A stretch of DNA of 64,000 nucleotides from Synechococcus sp. RS9916 (lineage in GTDB: Bacteria > Cyanobacteriota > Cyanobacteriia > PCC-6307 > Cyanobiaceae): assembly GCF_000153825.1 (NCBI RefSeq), contig NZ_DS022299.1:2473707-2537706 (forward strand), written 5' to 3'. Shown here one piece after another: positions 55,978 through 64,000 of the stretch. Position 1 is the first letter of the stretch. Every line of letters starts with the position of its first letter. The notes beneath the pieces were generated by a model. The model was not told the DNA's origin. It ran no database searches and saw nothing but the letters and a program-made list of their open reading frames with translations. The translations under genes and the position numbers were made by a program.

Positions 55978-58900
55978 ATGACCCAATTTTCCTCCTCTGT
56001 TTGGCCCCACTGCGATACCCCCGCTCCTGCAGCGGTGGCCGGAGAGAAGGACGCCTGTGGCGTGGGTTTTCTGGCTCAATTGCAGGGCCAAACCAGCCAT
56101 TGGTTGCTTCAGCAGGCCCTGCGGGGTCTCGGCTGCATGGAGCACCGCGGTGGTTGCGGAGGAGATAGCGATTCCGGGGATGGTGCCGGCGTGCTTTGTC
56201 AGATCCCTTGGGCTTTCCTGAGAGAGGTCTGGCCTGAGGCAGAAGCGGCCAAGGGACTGGGCATGATGTTTATGCCGACGGATGCCGTCGGTCGTGAAGA
56301 CGTCCGCCGCCTTTGCGGCGAGGAAGCCAAGGCGCTTGGCCTGCGTTCGTTGGGCTGGCGCGTGGTTCCGGTGGATGCTTCGGTTCTGGGCCCCCTGGCC
56401 CGGGCGACGGCCCCGGTGATCGAACAGTGGGCGCTCGACACCGATGCAGGCGATGCCGACTTCGAAGGATTGCTGCTGCGTCTGCGCCGTCGCATCGGAG
56501 CTCGCATCCGTGCCGCTTTTGGGGGCGACCCTGCCCATGAGCTCTACGTCGCCTCCTTGAGCAGCCGCACCGTCGTTTACAAGGGCATGGTGCGCTCTGA
56601 GGTGCTGGCGCAGTACTACGCCGACCTCCGCGATCCCCGGTTCGCCGTGAGCTTCGCGGTGTATCACCGCCGTTTCAGCACCAACACGCTGCCGCGCTGG
56701 CCGCTGGCCCAGCCCATGCGTCTGCTTGGTCACAACGGTGAAATCAACACTCTCCTGGGCAACCTCAACTGGGCGAAGGCGTCCGAAGCCAGCCTGGAGA
56801 ACGTCTGGGGCGATGCCGCTGACGACCTCATTCCCGTCGTGAATCCTGCGTTCAGTGATTCGGCCAACCTGGACGCCACGTTGGAGCTGATGGTCCGCAG
56901 CGGTCGTTCGATCACCGACAGCCTGATCACGTTGGTGCCGGAAGCATTCCGCAATCAGCCCGATCTCGACAGCCGTCCAGATGTGACGGCCATGTATGAA
57001 TTCAATGCCGGCATTCAGGAGCCCTGGGATGGCCCGGCCCTGCTGGTGTTTGCCGATGGCAAGCGGGTCGGCGCCACCCTCGATCGCAATGGTCTGCGTC
57101 CCGCCCGCTGGTGCACCACCGCTGACGGTTTCGTGATCATGGGATCCGAGACCGGTGTTGTTGATCTCAGCGACAAAACCGTTGTGCAGAAAGGGCGTCT
57201 CGGCCCTGGTCAGATGCTGGCCGTTGACCTGGAGAGCGGTCAGTTGCTGGATAACTGGTCCGTCAAGGAGGACGCAGCAAGTCGTTTCCCTTACAAACAG
57301 TGGCTGCAGCAGCACCGCCGCAGCGTTGCGCCGCAGCCCTGGACCCAGACCCGTCAGGTGGGCGAGCTTGATCTGCTTCGGCTGCAGACCGCCATGGGTT
57401 TCACGGCTGAGGACTTCGATCTGATCATCGAAGACATGGCGGCCCTCGGGAAAGAGCCCACCTACTGCATGGGAGATGACATCCCACTGGCGGTGCTCTC
57501 CGACAAGCCCCATCTGCTTTACGACTACTTCAAGCAGCGCTTCGCCCAGGTCACGAATCCGCCGATTGACCCGTTGCGCGAGAAGCTCGTGATGAGCCTC
57601 GAGATGCATCTGGGGGAGCGTCGCCCGGCGCTCAAGCCCCAGCCCGAGGCGGCTGCCGTGATTCATCTCGAAACCCCTGTTCTGAACGAAGCCGAACTGA
57701 CCGCGATCGCTCAGCAGGGCCTGCCGGTGACAACCCTTTCAACCCAGGTGGCGGTGGAAGCCTGCACCGGTGGTCTGAAGGCATCGCTTGATGCGCTTTG
57801 CCAAGCCGCGGAACAGGCGGTGCGCGGTGGTGCCCAGGTGCTGGTGCTTTCGGATCGGGTTGATGCCTCCGGAGCCTCTGCTCAGCTGAACGCCACCACG
57901 GTGGCGATGCCGGCTCTGCTGGCCGTCGGTGCGGTTCATCACCATCTGCTGCGTCAGAAGCTGCGCCTGCAGTGTTCGCTCGTAGCGGACACTGCCCAGT
58001 GCTGGAGCACCCACCACGTGGCCTGCTTGATCGGCTATGGAGCCAGTGCGGTCTGTCCCTGGCTCACCTGGGAGACCACGCGTCACTGGCTGGAGCACCC
58101 CAAAACCAAGAAGCGGATCGAGCAGGGCAAGCTTCCCGCTCTGGATCCCGATCAGGTGCAGGCCAATGTCCGCATCTCCCTGGAGAACGGGCTACGCAAG
58201 ATCCTTTCCAAGATCGGCATTTCACTGCTCGCCAGCTACCACGGCGCGCAGATTTTCGAAGCGATCGGTCTCGGTGCCGATGTGATCGAAACCGCCTTCA
58301 GCGGCACCACCAGTCGCGTTGCCGGCATGACCCTGGCGGAGCTGGCTAACGAAACCCTGTCGATGCATGCCAAGGCGTTCCCCGAGCTGGATCGCACCAA
58401 GCTCGAGTTCATGGGTTTCGTGCAATATCGCAGCGGTGCGGAATACCACCGCAATAACCCGGAACTCTCCAAGGCCCTGCATAAAGCGGTGGCCCAAGGT
58501 CCTGGTTACGACCATTTCTCCACCTACCAGGGGCTGCTCGAGAACCGTCCAGTGATGGCCCTGCGGGACCTCCTGGAGTTCCAGCTGGCTCCCACGCCGG
58601 TGCCGCTCGACCAGGTGGAGAGCGTGGAGAGCATCTGCTCTCGCTTCTGCACCGGGGGCATGAGTCTCGGAGCTCTGTCCCGGGAAGCCCATGAAGTGCT
58701 CGCGGTGGCGATGAACCGCATCGGTGGGAAGAGCAACAGCGGCGAAGGGGGAGAGGATCCCGCCCGTTTCCAAGTGCTCAACGATGTCGACAGCGAGGGA
58801 CGCTCCGCCTCCTTCCCGAGCATCGGTGGCCTGCGTAATGGCGACACCGCCTGTTCCGCCATCAAGCAAATCGCCTCAGGTCGTTTCGGTGTCACGGCCG

Positions 58901-60576
58901 AATATCTGCGCAGCGGTAAACAGCTGGAAATCAAGGTGGCCCAGGGGGCCAAGCCCGGAGAAGGCGGCCAGCTGCCTGGCCCGAAGGTCGACAAGTACAT
59001 CGCCTGGCTGCGCAACAGCAAGCCGGGGGTGGCACTGATTTCCCCCCCGCCGCACCACGACATCTATTCCATCGAAGATCTGGCACAGCTGATCCACGAT
59101 CTGCACCAGGTGCATCCCGCCGCTCCAGTCAGCGTCAAGCTTGTGGCCGAGATCGGTATCGGCACCATCGCTGCTGGTGTGGCCAAGGCCAATGCCGACG
59201 TGATTCAGATTTCCGGTCACGACGGCGGCACCGGGGCCTCACCGCTGAGTTCGATCAAGCACGCCGGTGGGCCCTGGGAGCTGGGTCTCACTGAGGTGCA
59301 TCGCGCCCTGCTGGAGAACGGTCTGCGCGACCGGGTGCTGCTCCGGGCCGACGGTGGTCTCAAGACCGGCTGGGACGTGGTGATCGCTGCGTTGCTGGGG
59401 GCTGAGGAATATGGCTTCGGTTCGATCGCGATGATCGCCGAGGGCTGTGTGATGGCCCGTGTCTGCCATACCAACAACTGCCCGGTGGGCGTGGCCACGC
59501 AGAAGGAGAACCTGCGCAAGCGCTTCACCGGTGTGCCCGAGCACGTGGTCAATTTCTTCTGGTATGTGGCCGAAGAGGTGCGCCAGCTGATGAGCCTGTT
59601 GGGCGTGACCCGCCTCGAGGAGCTGATTGGTCGCACCGATCTGCTCAAGCCCCGTCAGGTGTCTTTGGCCAAGACCCAATCCGTGGATCTCTCCAGCCTG
59701 CTGGCACCAATCTCCGGCTCGGAAGACCGCAGCTGGTTGCGTCACAGCGCCGAGGCCCATGGCAACGGTGTGATCCTGGAGGATCAGCTGTTGGGGGATG
59801 CCGAGCTGATGGCCGCTTTGGAAAACCATGGCAGCGTCAGCCGCACGATCGAGATCATCAACACCGATCGCAGTGTCTGCGCTCGCCTGGCGGGTGAAAT
59901 TGCCCAGCGTCACGGCAACCGTGGCTTCAAAGGACAACTGGATCTCAACTTCCGTGGTGCCGCCGGCCAGAGCTTTGGAGCGTTCCTGGTGCAGGGGCAG
60001 AACGTGCGTCTCGAAGGAGAAGCCAACGACTACGTCGGCAAGTGCATGAACAGTGGCCGCATTACCCTGGTGCCAGCCGATGGCTGTGCTGCCCCTGGCG
60101 AGCAGGTGATCCTTGGTAATACCTGCCTCTATGGCGCAACCGGTGGTGAGTTGTTCGCCCATGGCCGTGCCGGTGAGCGCTTCGGTGTCCGCAACAGTGG
60201 AGCTCGCACTGTGGTGGAAGGAGCCGGTGATCACTGCTGTGAGTACATGACCGGTGGTGTGGTGGTGGTGCTGGGCAGCACCGGCCGCAACGTCGGCGCC
60301 GGAATGACCGGTGGTGTCGCTTTCATCCTCGATGACAGCGGCGGCCTCAACGCGCGTGTGAATCACGAAATCGTTGAGGTCTGCCCCCTCAGCACCTCTG
60401 AGCAGGAGTCCATGCTCAAAGGCCTGCTGGAGTCGCATGTGGAGGCGACGGGCAGTGAAAAAGCGTCCGCACTGCTGGCCGACTGGGGTGCGGCTAAGGC
60501 CCGCTTCAAGGTGCTGGTGCCTCCGAGCGAGCGTGCTGCCATGGGTCTTGTGGATCGGGCGGCCGTTGCCGCCTGA
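55978..60576 (+). CDS. gltB: Glutamate synthase, large subunit (ferredoxin-type)
   Basis: 1532 residues. It makes two glutamates from glutamine and 2-oxoglutarate. N-terminal class II glutaminase with nucleophile Cys27 (GEKDACGVGF) after a short propeptide and RRFSTNTLPRWPLAQPMRLL; central domain; FMN-binding synthase domain (GGKSNSGEGGED; HDGGTGASPLSSIKHAG; the 3Fe-4S cysteines in CHTNNCPVGVATQ); C-terminal GxGxG beta-helix (GGVVVVLGSTGRNVGAGMTGG). No GltD gene is adjacent and photosynthetic cyanobacteria normally use the ferredoxin enzyme (glsF/gltS), which I infer here. Confidence 0.95.
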   Translation: MTQFSSSVWPHCDTPAPAAVAGEKDACGVGFLAQLQGQTSHWLLQQALRGLGCMEHRGGCGGDSDSGDGAGVLCQIPWAFLREVWPEAEAAKGLGMMFMPTDAVGREDVRRLCGEEAKALGLRSLGWRVVPVDASVLGPLARATAPVIEQWALDTDAGDADFEGLLLRLRRRIGARIRAAFGGDPAHELYVASLSSRTVVYKGMVRSEVLAQYYADLRDPRFAVSFAVYHRRFSTNTLPRWPLAQPMRLLGHNGEINTLLGNLNWAKASEASLENVWGDAADDLIPVVNPAFSDSANLDATLELMVRSGRSITDSLITLVPEAFRNQPDLDSRPDVTAMYEFNAGIQEPWDGPALLVFADGKRVGATLDRNGLRPARWCTTADGFVIMGSETGVVDLSDKTVVQKGRLGPGQMLAVDLESGQLLDNWSVKEDAASRFPYKQWLQQHRRSVAPQPWTQTRQVGELDLLRLQTAMGFTAEDFDLIIEDMAALGKEPTYCMGDDIPLAVLSDKPHLLYDYFKQRFAQVTNPPIDPLREKLVMSLEMHLGERRPALKPQPEAAAVIHLETPVLNEAELTAIAQQGLPVTTLSTQVAVEACTGGLKASLDALCQAAEQAVRGGAQVLVLSDRVDASGASAQLNATTVAMPALLAVGAVHHHLLRQKLRLQCSLVADTAQCWSTHHVACLIGYGASAVCPWLTWETTRHWLEHPKTKKRIEQGKLPALDPDQVQANVRISLENGLRKILSKIGISLLASYHGAQIFEAIGLGADVIETAFSGTTSRVAGMTLAELANETLSMHAKAFPELDRTKLEFMGFVQYRSGAEYHRNNPELSKALHKAVAQGPGYDHFSTYQGLLENRPVMALRDLLEFQLAPTPVPLDQVESVESICSRFCTGGMSLGALSREAHEVLAVAMNRIGGKSNSGEGGEDPARFQVLNDVDSEGRSASFPSIGGLRNGDTACSAIKQIASGRFGVTAEYLRSGKQLEIKVAQGAKPGEGGQLPGPKVDKYIAWLRNSKPGVALISPPPHHDIYSIEDLAQLIHDLHQVHPAAPVSVKLVAEIGIGTIAAGVAKANADVIQISGHDGGTGASPLSSIKHAGGPWELGLTEVHRALLENGLRDRVLLRADGGLKTGWDVVIAALLGAEEYGFGSIAMIAEGCVMARVCHTNNCPVGVATQKENLRKRFTGVPEHVVNFFWYVAEEVRQLMSLLGVTRLEELIGRTDLLKPRQVSLAKTQSVDLSSLLAPISGSEDRSWLRHSAEAHGNGVILEDQLLGDAELMAALENHGSVSRTIEIINTDRSVCARLAGEIAQRHGNRGFKGQLDLNFRGAAGQSFGAFLVQGQNVRLEGEANDYVGKCMNSGRITLVPADGCAAPGEQVILGNTCLYGATGGELFAHGRAGERFGVRNSGARTVVEGAGDHCCEYMTGGVVVVLGSTGRNVGAGMTGGVAFILDDSGGLNARVNHEIVEVCPLSTSEQESMLKGLLESHVEATGSEKASALLADWGAAKARFKVLVPPSERAAMGLVDRAAVAA

Positions 60577-60591
60577 TCCGGCAGCGCTGCC

Positions 60592-60900
60592 GTGCCCTGG
60601 TTCATCAAACAGGAAACCTTCACGACGGCCATGACGACGCTGCCCGCTGAGCAGCGTCGTCAGCATTGCGAGGACCATCGCGCCTGGGTTGAGGCTCAGC
60701 GGAGTTCGGGTCTGCGCATCGCTACTGGTTTTCTGGTGGATGGGGACCACAAGCCCGGTGGCGGAGGCCTGCTGGTGTTTGAAGCTTCCAGCTATGCGGC
60801 TGCTAAAGAGCTGATCCAGCAGGACCCGATGATCGCCCGCGACCTTGTCGAGTGGAGCCTTCACGCCTGGAGGCCGGTGAGCGGTGATTTGCAGGCCTGA
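60592..60900 (+). CDS. YciI-family protein
   Basis: 102 residues from a GTG, 15 bases after gltB. A dimeric ferredoxin-like YCII fold: PWFIKQETF strand, HCEDHRAWVEAQ helix with the conserved His/Asp, GGGGLLVFEASSYAAAKELIQQDPM and WSLHAWRPV. Members are small enzyme-like proteins of mostly unknown activity. It is probably co-transcribed with gltB. Confidence 0.75.
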   Translation: MPWFIKQETFTTAMTTLPAEQRRQHCEDHRAWVEAQRSSGLRIATGFLVDGDHKPGGGGLLVFEASSYAAAKELIQQDPMIARDLVEWSLHAWRPVSGDLQA

Positions 60901-60910
60901 AGGGCTCAGC

Positions 60911-61789
60911 TCAGCGAGGGTGCGCCAGCATCAACCGCTGTACTTCGCCAGCGTGATAGCTGCTGCGGGTCAGTGGGGTGCTGACCACCTGGAGAAAGCC
61001 CAGATCGGCTTCTCCGGTGTGGCGATACCTGTCGAATTGCTCAGGCGTCACAAACCGATCCACCGGCAGATGTTTGGGCCCGGGTGAGAGGTATTGCCCG
61101 ATGGTGACGATGTCGACCCGATGGTTCCGCAGATCGCGCAACACGTCGATCACTTCGGCGTCGGATTCGCCGAGGCCCACCATCAGTCCTGATTTGCTGT
61201 AGGCCCGTGGCCAGCCATCGCGAACTCTCTGGAGCAGCTCCAGGGAACGCTCATAGATCCCTTGAGGCCTGGCTTTTCGGTAAAGCCTGGGCACGGTCTC
61301 GATGTTGTGGTTCAGCACATGGGGGGTCGCCTCCATCACAGTGGCGAGGGCATCCCAATTGCCGCAGAAGTCGGGGATCAGCAGCTCGATGGTGGTGAGC
61401 GGTGAGCGCTGTTTGACCTGTTCGATGCAAGCCACGAACTGGGAGGCTCCACCGTCCTCGAGGTCATCGCGGTTCACCGAGGTGATCACCACGTGCTTCA
61501 GGCCAAGCCTGGCGACCGCTTCGCCGAGCCGTTCGGGCTCCGATGGATCAAGCGTGCGCACGCTCTTGTCGAAGTCGATGTCGCAATAGGGGCAAGCCCT
61601 GGTGCAGCCCGGGCCCATGATCAGGAACGTGGCGGTGCCCCCGGCAAAACACTCGCCGATATTGGGGCAGCTTGCTTCCTGGCAGACCGTGTTCAGGTTC
61701 AGGTCGACCAGCATGTCGGCGACAGCGCCGATGCGCTCCCGTTGCGGTGCCTTCACGCGCAGCCAGTCGGGTTTCTGCAGGGAGGTCAT
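60911..61789 (-). CDS. lipA: Lipoyl synthase
   Basis: 292 residues. A radical SAM enzyme that inserts sulfur into octanoyl groups of 2-oxoacid dehydrogenases and the glycine cleavage H protein. Auxiliary cluster motif C-x4-C-x5-C ([12 protein letters not shown]) and radical SAM motif CTRACPYC, then [31 protein letters not shown] and [11 protein letters not shown]. Cyanobacteria often have two LipA types; the other is not in this window. Confidence 0.95.
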   Translation of the reverse strand: MTSLQKPDWLRVKAPQRERIGAVADMLVDLNLNTVCQEASCPNIGECFAGGTATFLIMGPGCTRACPYCDIDFDKSVRTLDPSEPERLGEAVARLGLKHVVITSVNRDDLEDGGASQFVACIEQVKQRSPLTTIELLIPDFCGNWDALATVMEATPHVLNHNIETVPRLYRKARPQGIYERSLELLQRVRDGWPRAYSKSGLMVGLGESDAEVIDVLRDLRNHRVDIVTIGQYLSPGPKHLPVDRFVTPEQFDRYRHTGEADLGFLQVVSTPLTRSSYHAGEVQRLMLAHPR

Positions 61790-61807
61790 CTTCTAAAGTC
61801 CCGTCAT

Positions 61808-61881
61808 CGGGATGTAGCGCAGCTTGGTAGCGCACTTCGTTCGGGACGAAGGGGCCGCAGGTTCGAATCCTGTCATCCCGA
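61808..61881 (+). tRNA. tRNA-Pro (CGG)
   Basis: A 74-base cloverleaf: acceptor CGGGATG/CATCCCG (the C1-G72 pair is typical of proline), D-arm TAGCGCAGCTTGGTAGCGC, anticodon stem CTTCG/CGAAG with loop TTCGGGA (anticodon CGG), T-arm GCAGGTTCGAATCCTGT and discriminator A. CCA is not encoded. Confidence 0.96.
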
Positions 61882-61944
61882 CTGCACGGTTCAGTCGAGC
61901 CGATCCGTCGCTCCCTTGTTGTGAGCTCGGTTGATTGGTTCTAC

Positions 61945-63711
61945 TTAGCTCAGCTCGGCGCCGGGGTAACCCCGTGGTGTGACCAGCTTTCCTGCGGAGG
62001 CGCGGCTACTGCTATTGCCGATCACCAGCACGGTGAGCATGTCGACAGCCTCCACGGGCAGTGAACCCAGTTCCTGCAGTTCCACGGACTCCTCACGCCG
62101 ACCCAACTGCCGTGCCAGGACTACTGGTGTGGATCCGGGGCGTCCTTTGAGCAGAATCTGGCGGGCCTTCTCAAGCTGCCAGTCACGGCCCTTGGAGCGC
62201 GGGTTGTATAGGGTGACCACGAAATCTCCGGATGCGGCGGCTTCTAGCCGTTTCTCAATCACGTCCCAGGGGGTCAGTCGGTCGCTAAGGCTGATGGTGC
62301 AGAAATCGTGCATCAGCGGTGCTCCGGCCCTGGCGGCGGCTAGTTGCAGGGCGGAAATTCCAGGGTGCACCGTGAAGCGAGGCCGCTCCTGCTCCGGAAG
62401 AGAAAGCCAAAGTTCCAAGGCCAGGCCGGCCATGCCATAGATGCCGCTGTCGCCCGATGACACCAGCGCCACCTTGGTGCCCTGGCGGGCCAGCTCCAGA
62501 GCCTGCAGACAGCGGTCCCGTTCCCGGGTGAGTTGCCCATCGATCCGCACTTGATCGGCACGGCGCAAGGGTTCGAGCAGATCGAGATAAAGGCCATAGC
62601 CCACCCAGGCCACGCAGCGGCTGAGGGCACTGCGGGCATCCGGGGTCAGCAAGGCCAGATCACCAGGCCCGCTGCCGATCAGGTGCAGCTCACCGCGTTG
62701 GGGTGCAAAGGGTTCCGGGGCTTCCGCGATGGCCACGGTGACGGCTCCCTGCTCACCCGGGCCGGCTTTTTCAATCCGTTTGGGCAGTCGCAGTTGGGCT
62801 TCGGGCCCGGCGGCTCGCAGGGCGGCCGCTTCGGCCACCGATCCCGTGCCCATCTCCGCCTGCACCACCGGGGATGGCGTGGGCACTGTGATGGCGTCCA
62901 GCTCAGCAGCGGTGTGAAGTCTGAGGGGCCATTCCCGCTGGTTGGTCAGTTCCAGCAGCGCGGTTTCATCCCCCTTGCGGTCGATGGTGCTCAGGCCTGC
63001 CACCGCTTGCTGTGCCAGTCCCGCCTCCTTCAGGGCCGCCGCGATGGCACGTTCGATCAGGCTGAGGCTGGTGTTGCGTTCACACCCCACTCCGAGCCAG
63101 AGCACGGGGGGGTGCCAGCGACACGGTATTGCCCCACGGCCGGTGGCCCGTTCACTCGTGATCAGCAAGCCTTGCTGTGGATGCGTGCTCTCGGTGCTGT
63201 TTGCGCTGTCGCTGAGGCTGGCCGCGGCGCCCTTGGATTGGCGCCAGAGCAGGCTTCCGCAGTTCTGCTCGGCCGCCAGCTGCTCTCCCTGAGACTGCCC
63301 CACCATCAGCTGCCGCCAGCTGCTGCTGTCGCCGCTGGGTGTCCAGCCCCAGTCGCGCCCGAAGGCATCGAGTGCCAAGCGCTGCTGGCTGGTGCAGTCG
63401 CCGGTGATCACCGCTGTCGCACCCAAGAGGCTGGCGAGTTCCTGGGCCAGGGCTTCTCCTCCAGCCTGATGCCCTCCCAGCAGTGGCACCACCATCTGTG
63501 CCGATGCATCCAGCACCAGCACCGCTGGATCCTCTTGCTTGGTGCCGATCAAGGGCGCAATCAGTCGGGTCACGGCCCCGATCGCCCCAATCACCAGCAC
63601 AGTCCCGTGCCAGTGCTGCTGCAACAGCTCCGCAGCCTTGCCTCGAATCAGATCGCTGGGAACTGTCGTCAGTGTTGAAGCGGCCCCTGCGCTAAGGGCG
63701 ATTTGATCCAC
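61945..63711 (-). CDS. CbiG-CobJ fusion (cobalamin synthesis)
   Basis: 588 residues from the GTG at 63711. The N-terminal about 340 residues are CbiG, which opens the C-20 lactone ring (VLVIGAIGAVTRLIAPLIGT; LGGHQAGGEALAQELA; LGVGCERNTSLSLIERAI). The C-terminal about 250 residues are CobJ/CbiH precorrin-3B C17-methyltransferase (LHLIGSGPGDLALLTPDA; SSGDSGIYGMAGL; TLYNPRSKGRDWQL). Together they do ring contraction of the B12 precursor. The frame is open and CbiG-like (RFALGLSRSALPLLERLQQA) upstream of 63711 to about 63835, with no ATG/GTG/TTG, so the true N-terminus is probably longer. Confidence 0.88.
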   Translation of the reverse strand: MDQIALSAGAASTLTTVPSDLIRGKAAELLQQHWHGTVLVIGAIGAVTRLIAPLIGTKQEDPAVLVLDASAQMVVPLLGGHQAGGEALAQELASLLGATAVITGDCTSQQRLALDAFGRDWGWTPSGDSSSWRQLMVGQSQGEQLAAEQNCGSLLWRQSKGAAASLSDSANSTESTHPQQGLLITSERATGRGAIPCRWHPPVLWLGVGCERNTSLSLIERAIAAALKEAGLAQQAVAGLSTIDRKGDETALLELTNQREWPLRLHTAAELDAITVPTPSPVVQAEMGTGSVAEAAALRAAGPEAQLRLPKRIEKAGPGEQGAVTVAIAEAPEPFAPQRGELHLIGSGPGDLALLTPDARSALSRCVAWVGYGLYLDLLEPLRRADQVRIDGQLTRERDRCLQALELARQGTKVALVSSGDSGIYGMAGLALELWLSLPEQERPRFTVHPGISALQLAAARAGAPLMHDFCTISLSDRLTPWDVIEKRLEAAASGDFVVTLYNPRSKGRDWQLEKARQILLKGRPGSTPVVLARQLGRREESVELQELGSLPVEAVDMLTVLVIGNSSSRASAGKLVTPRGYPGAELS

Positions 63712-63830
63712 CTGGCCGGCCTGCTGAAGACGCTCCAGCAGGGGCAGGGCACTCCGCGATAGGCCGAGGGCAAAGCGATGGTTCGCCAGGGAGGGAGAAG
63801 TGGGGGCGTTCAGGGCGGCAGGCTCGTAAC

Positions 63831-64000
63831 TCAGCGCTGGGTGCCGTCAGGGTTCAACAGCTCCCGCGCTGATCCTCCCAGGCTGCTGGTGGGCCCCAAG
63901 CGCTCTTCCTTGGAGTCGGGCGTCAAGGGTGCGGGTGGGCGAGGCTTGCTGCTGGTGGTGTTCTGTGGTGCAGCGATGGCAGCTTCCTGCTGCTGTGGCT
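63831..64000 (-). CDS. 3' end of an unidentified gene (partial)
   Basis: An open frame enters from the right edge and stops at TGA 63831-63833. The visible 55 residues are Pro/Ser/Thr/Gln-rich and look disordered (TTSSKPRPPAPLTPDSKEE, LGGSARELLNPDGTQR). No family can be named from this tail. Its stop is next to the possible upstream start of cbiG-cobJ. Confidence 0.5.
   Translation of the reverse strand, partial: PQQQEAAIAAPQNTTSSKPRPPAPLTPDSKEERLGPTSSLGGSARELLNPDGTQR

Noticed and set aside
55618-60864. Long minus-strand frames opposite gltB (682 and 541 codons)
   Set aside because: Shadows of the GC-rich gltB codon pattern; no family motif, and gltB is intact on the other strand.
61808-61881. 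tRNA-Pro as attachment site of an island
   Set aside because: Flanked by lipA and cbiG-cobJ with no duplicate tRNA end or mobile genes.
61882-61944. Cobalamin riboswitch near cbiG-cobJ
   Set aside because: The gap at the 3' end is too short and lacks a B12-box-like sequence; the upstream side is coding.

Overview
The window comes from a marine picocyanobacterium, most likely a phycoerythrin-II-containing Synechococcus of subcluster 5.1. The evidence is psbO, identical D1:2-type psbA genes, a phycobilin lyase with paired AraC-type regulators (the chromatic acclimation CA4 island), ferredoxin-type glutamate synthase, an MPBQ/MSBQ methyltransferase, DapL, Ycf20 and DUF2555, all in compact, GC-rich, overlapping operons. 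Two stretches (about 1-10200 and 28800-34300) are visibly more AT-rich and hold accessory DNA.

Region 1 (1-10890) is an accretion zone in front of the 3-methyladenine DNA glycosylase gene mpg. The intact gene (10225-10893) is preceded by at least three older partial copies in the same orientation: A, strongly decayed and split by a membrane-protein gene (2052-2235 and 2682-2918); B, 5' end only (5220-5356); and C, 5' end only and almost identical to the live gene (6120-6401). The copies become more similar to the live gene the closer they lie to it. Between them sit small secreted proteins, a TPR glycosyltransferase-like protein and, between C and the live gene, an apparent integrative element. 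That element carries a tyrosine recombinase, an HUH replication-type protein coupled to two ribbon-helix-helix genes, a Y1 (REP-associated) transposase and an orphan prochlorosin-like lanthipeptide precursor.

Region 2 (10890-28790) is mostly core: pyrB, a type-2 NADH dehydrogenase, Ycf20, a PCP_red protein with a coupled tiny membrane protein, tRNA-Ala(CGC), DUF2555, coaBC, psbO, sat, ftsH, a KDPG-aldolase-like gene, a RHH/histone-H1-like protein, aroC, DUF985, an SDR enzyme, psbA, a PyrF-PyrE fusion and a FUSC transporter gene interrupted by an in-frame amber codon.

Region 3 (28790-35440) is a CA4-type pigment-switching island wedged between a truncated psbA 3' end and a full psbA. It holds the MpeZ/MpeY-family lyase-isomerase, a 55-residue RHH regulator (fciC-like), tandem AraC regulators (fciA/fciB), a Nif11-domain gene and a DUF2237 gene. 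The lyase reading frame ends inside the psbA remnant.

Region 4 (35440-64000) is core again: two radical SAM proteins, CPBP protease, clpS, dapL, rne with a long leader, rnhB, DUF1997, pheA, a phosphoribosyltransferase, the MPBQ/MSBQ methyltransferase, a LON-domain protein, the str operon (rpsL-rpsG-fusA-tuf, then rpsJ), an A-type Fe-S carrier, a phosphodiester glycosidase, gltB, a YciI-like protein, lipA, tRNA-Pro(CGG), cbiG-cobJ and the 3' end of one more gene.
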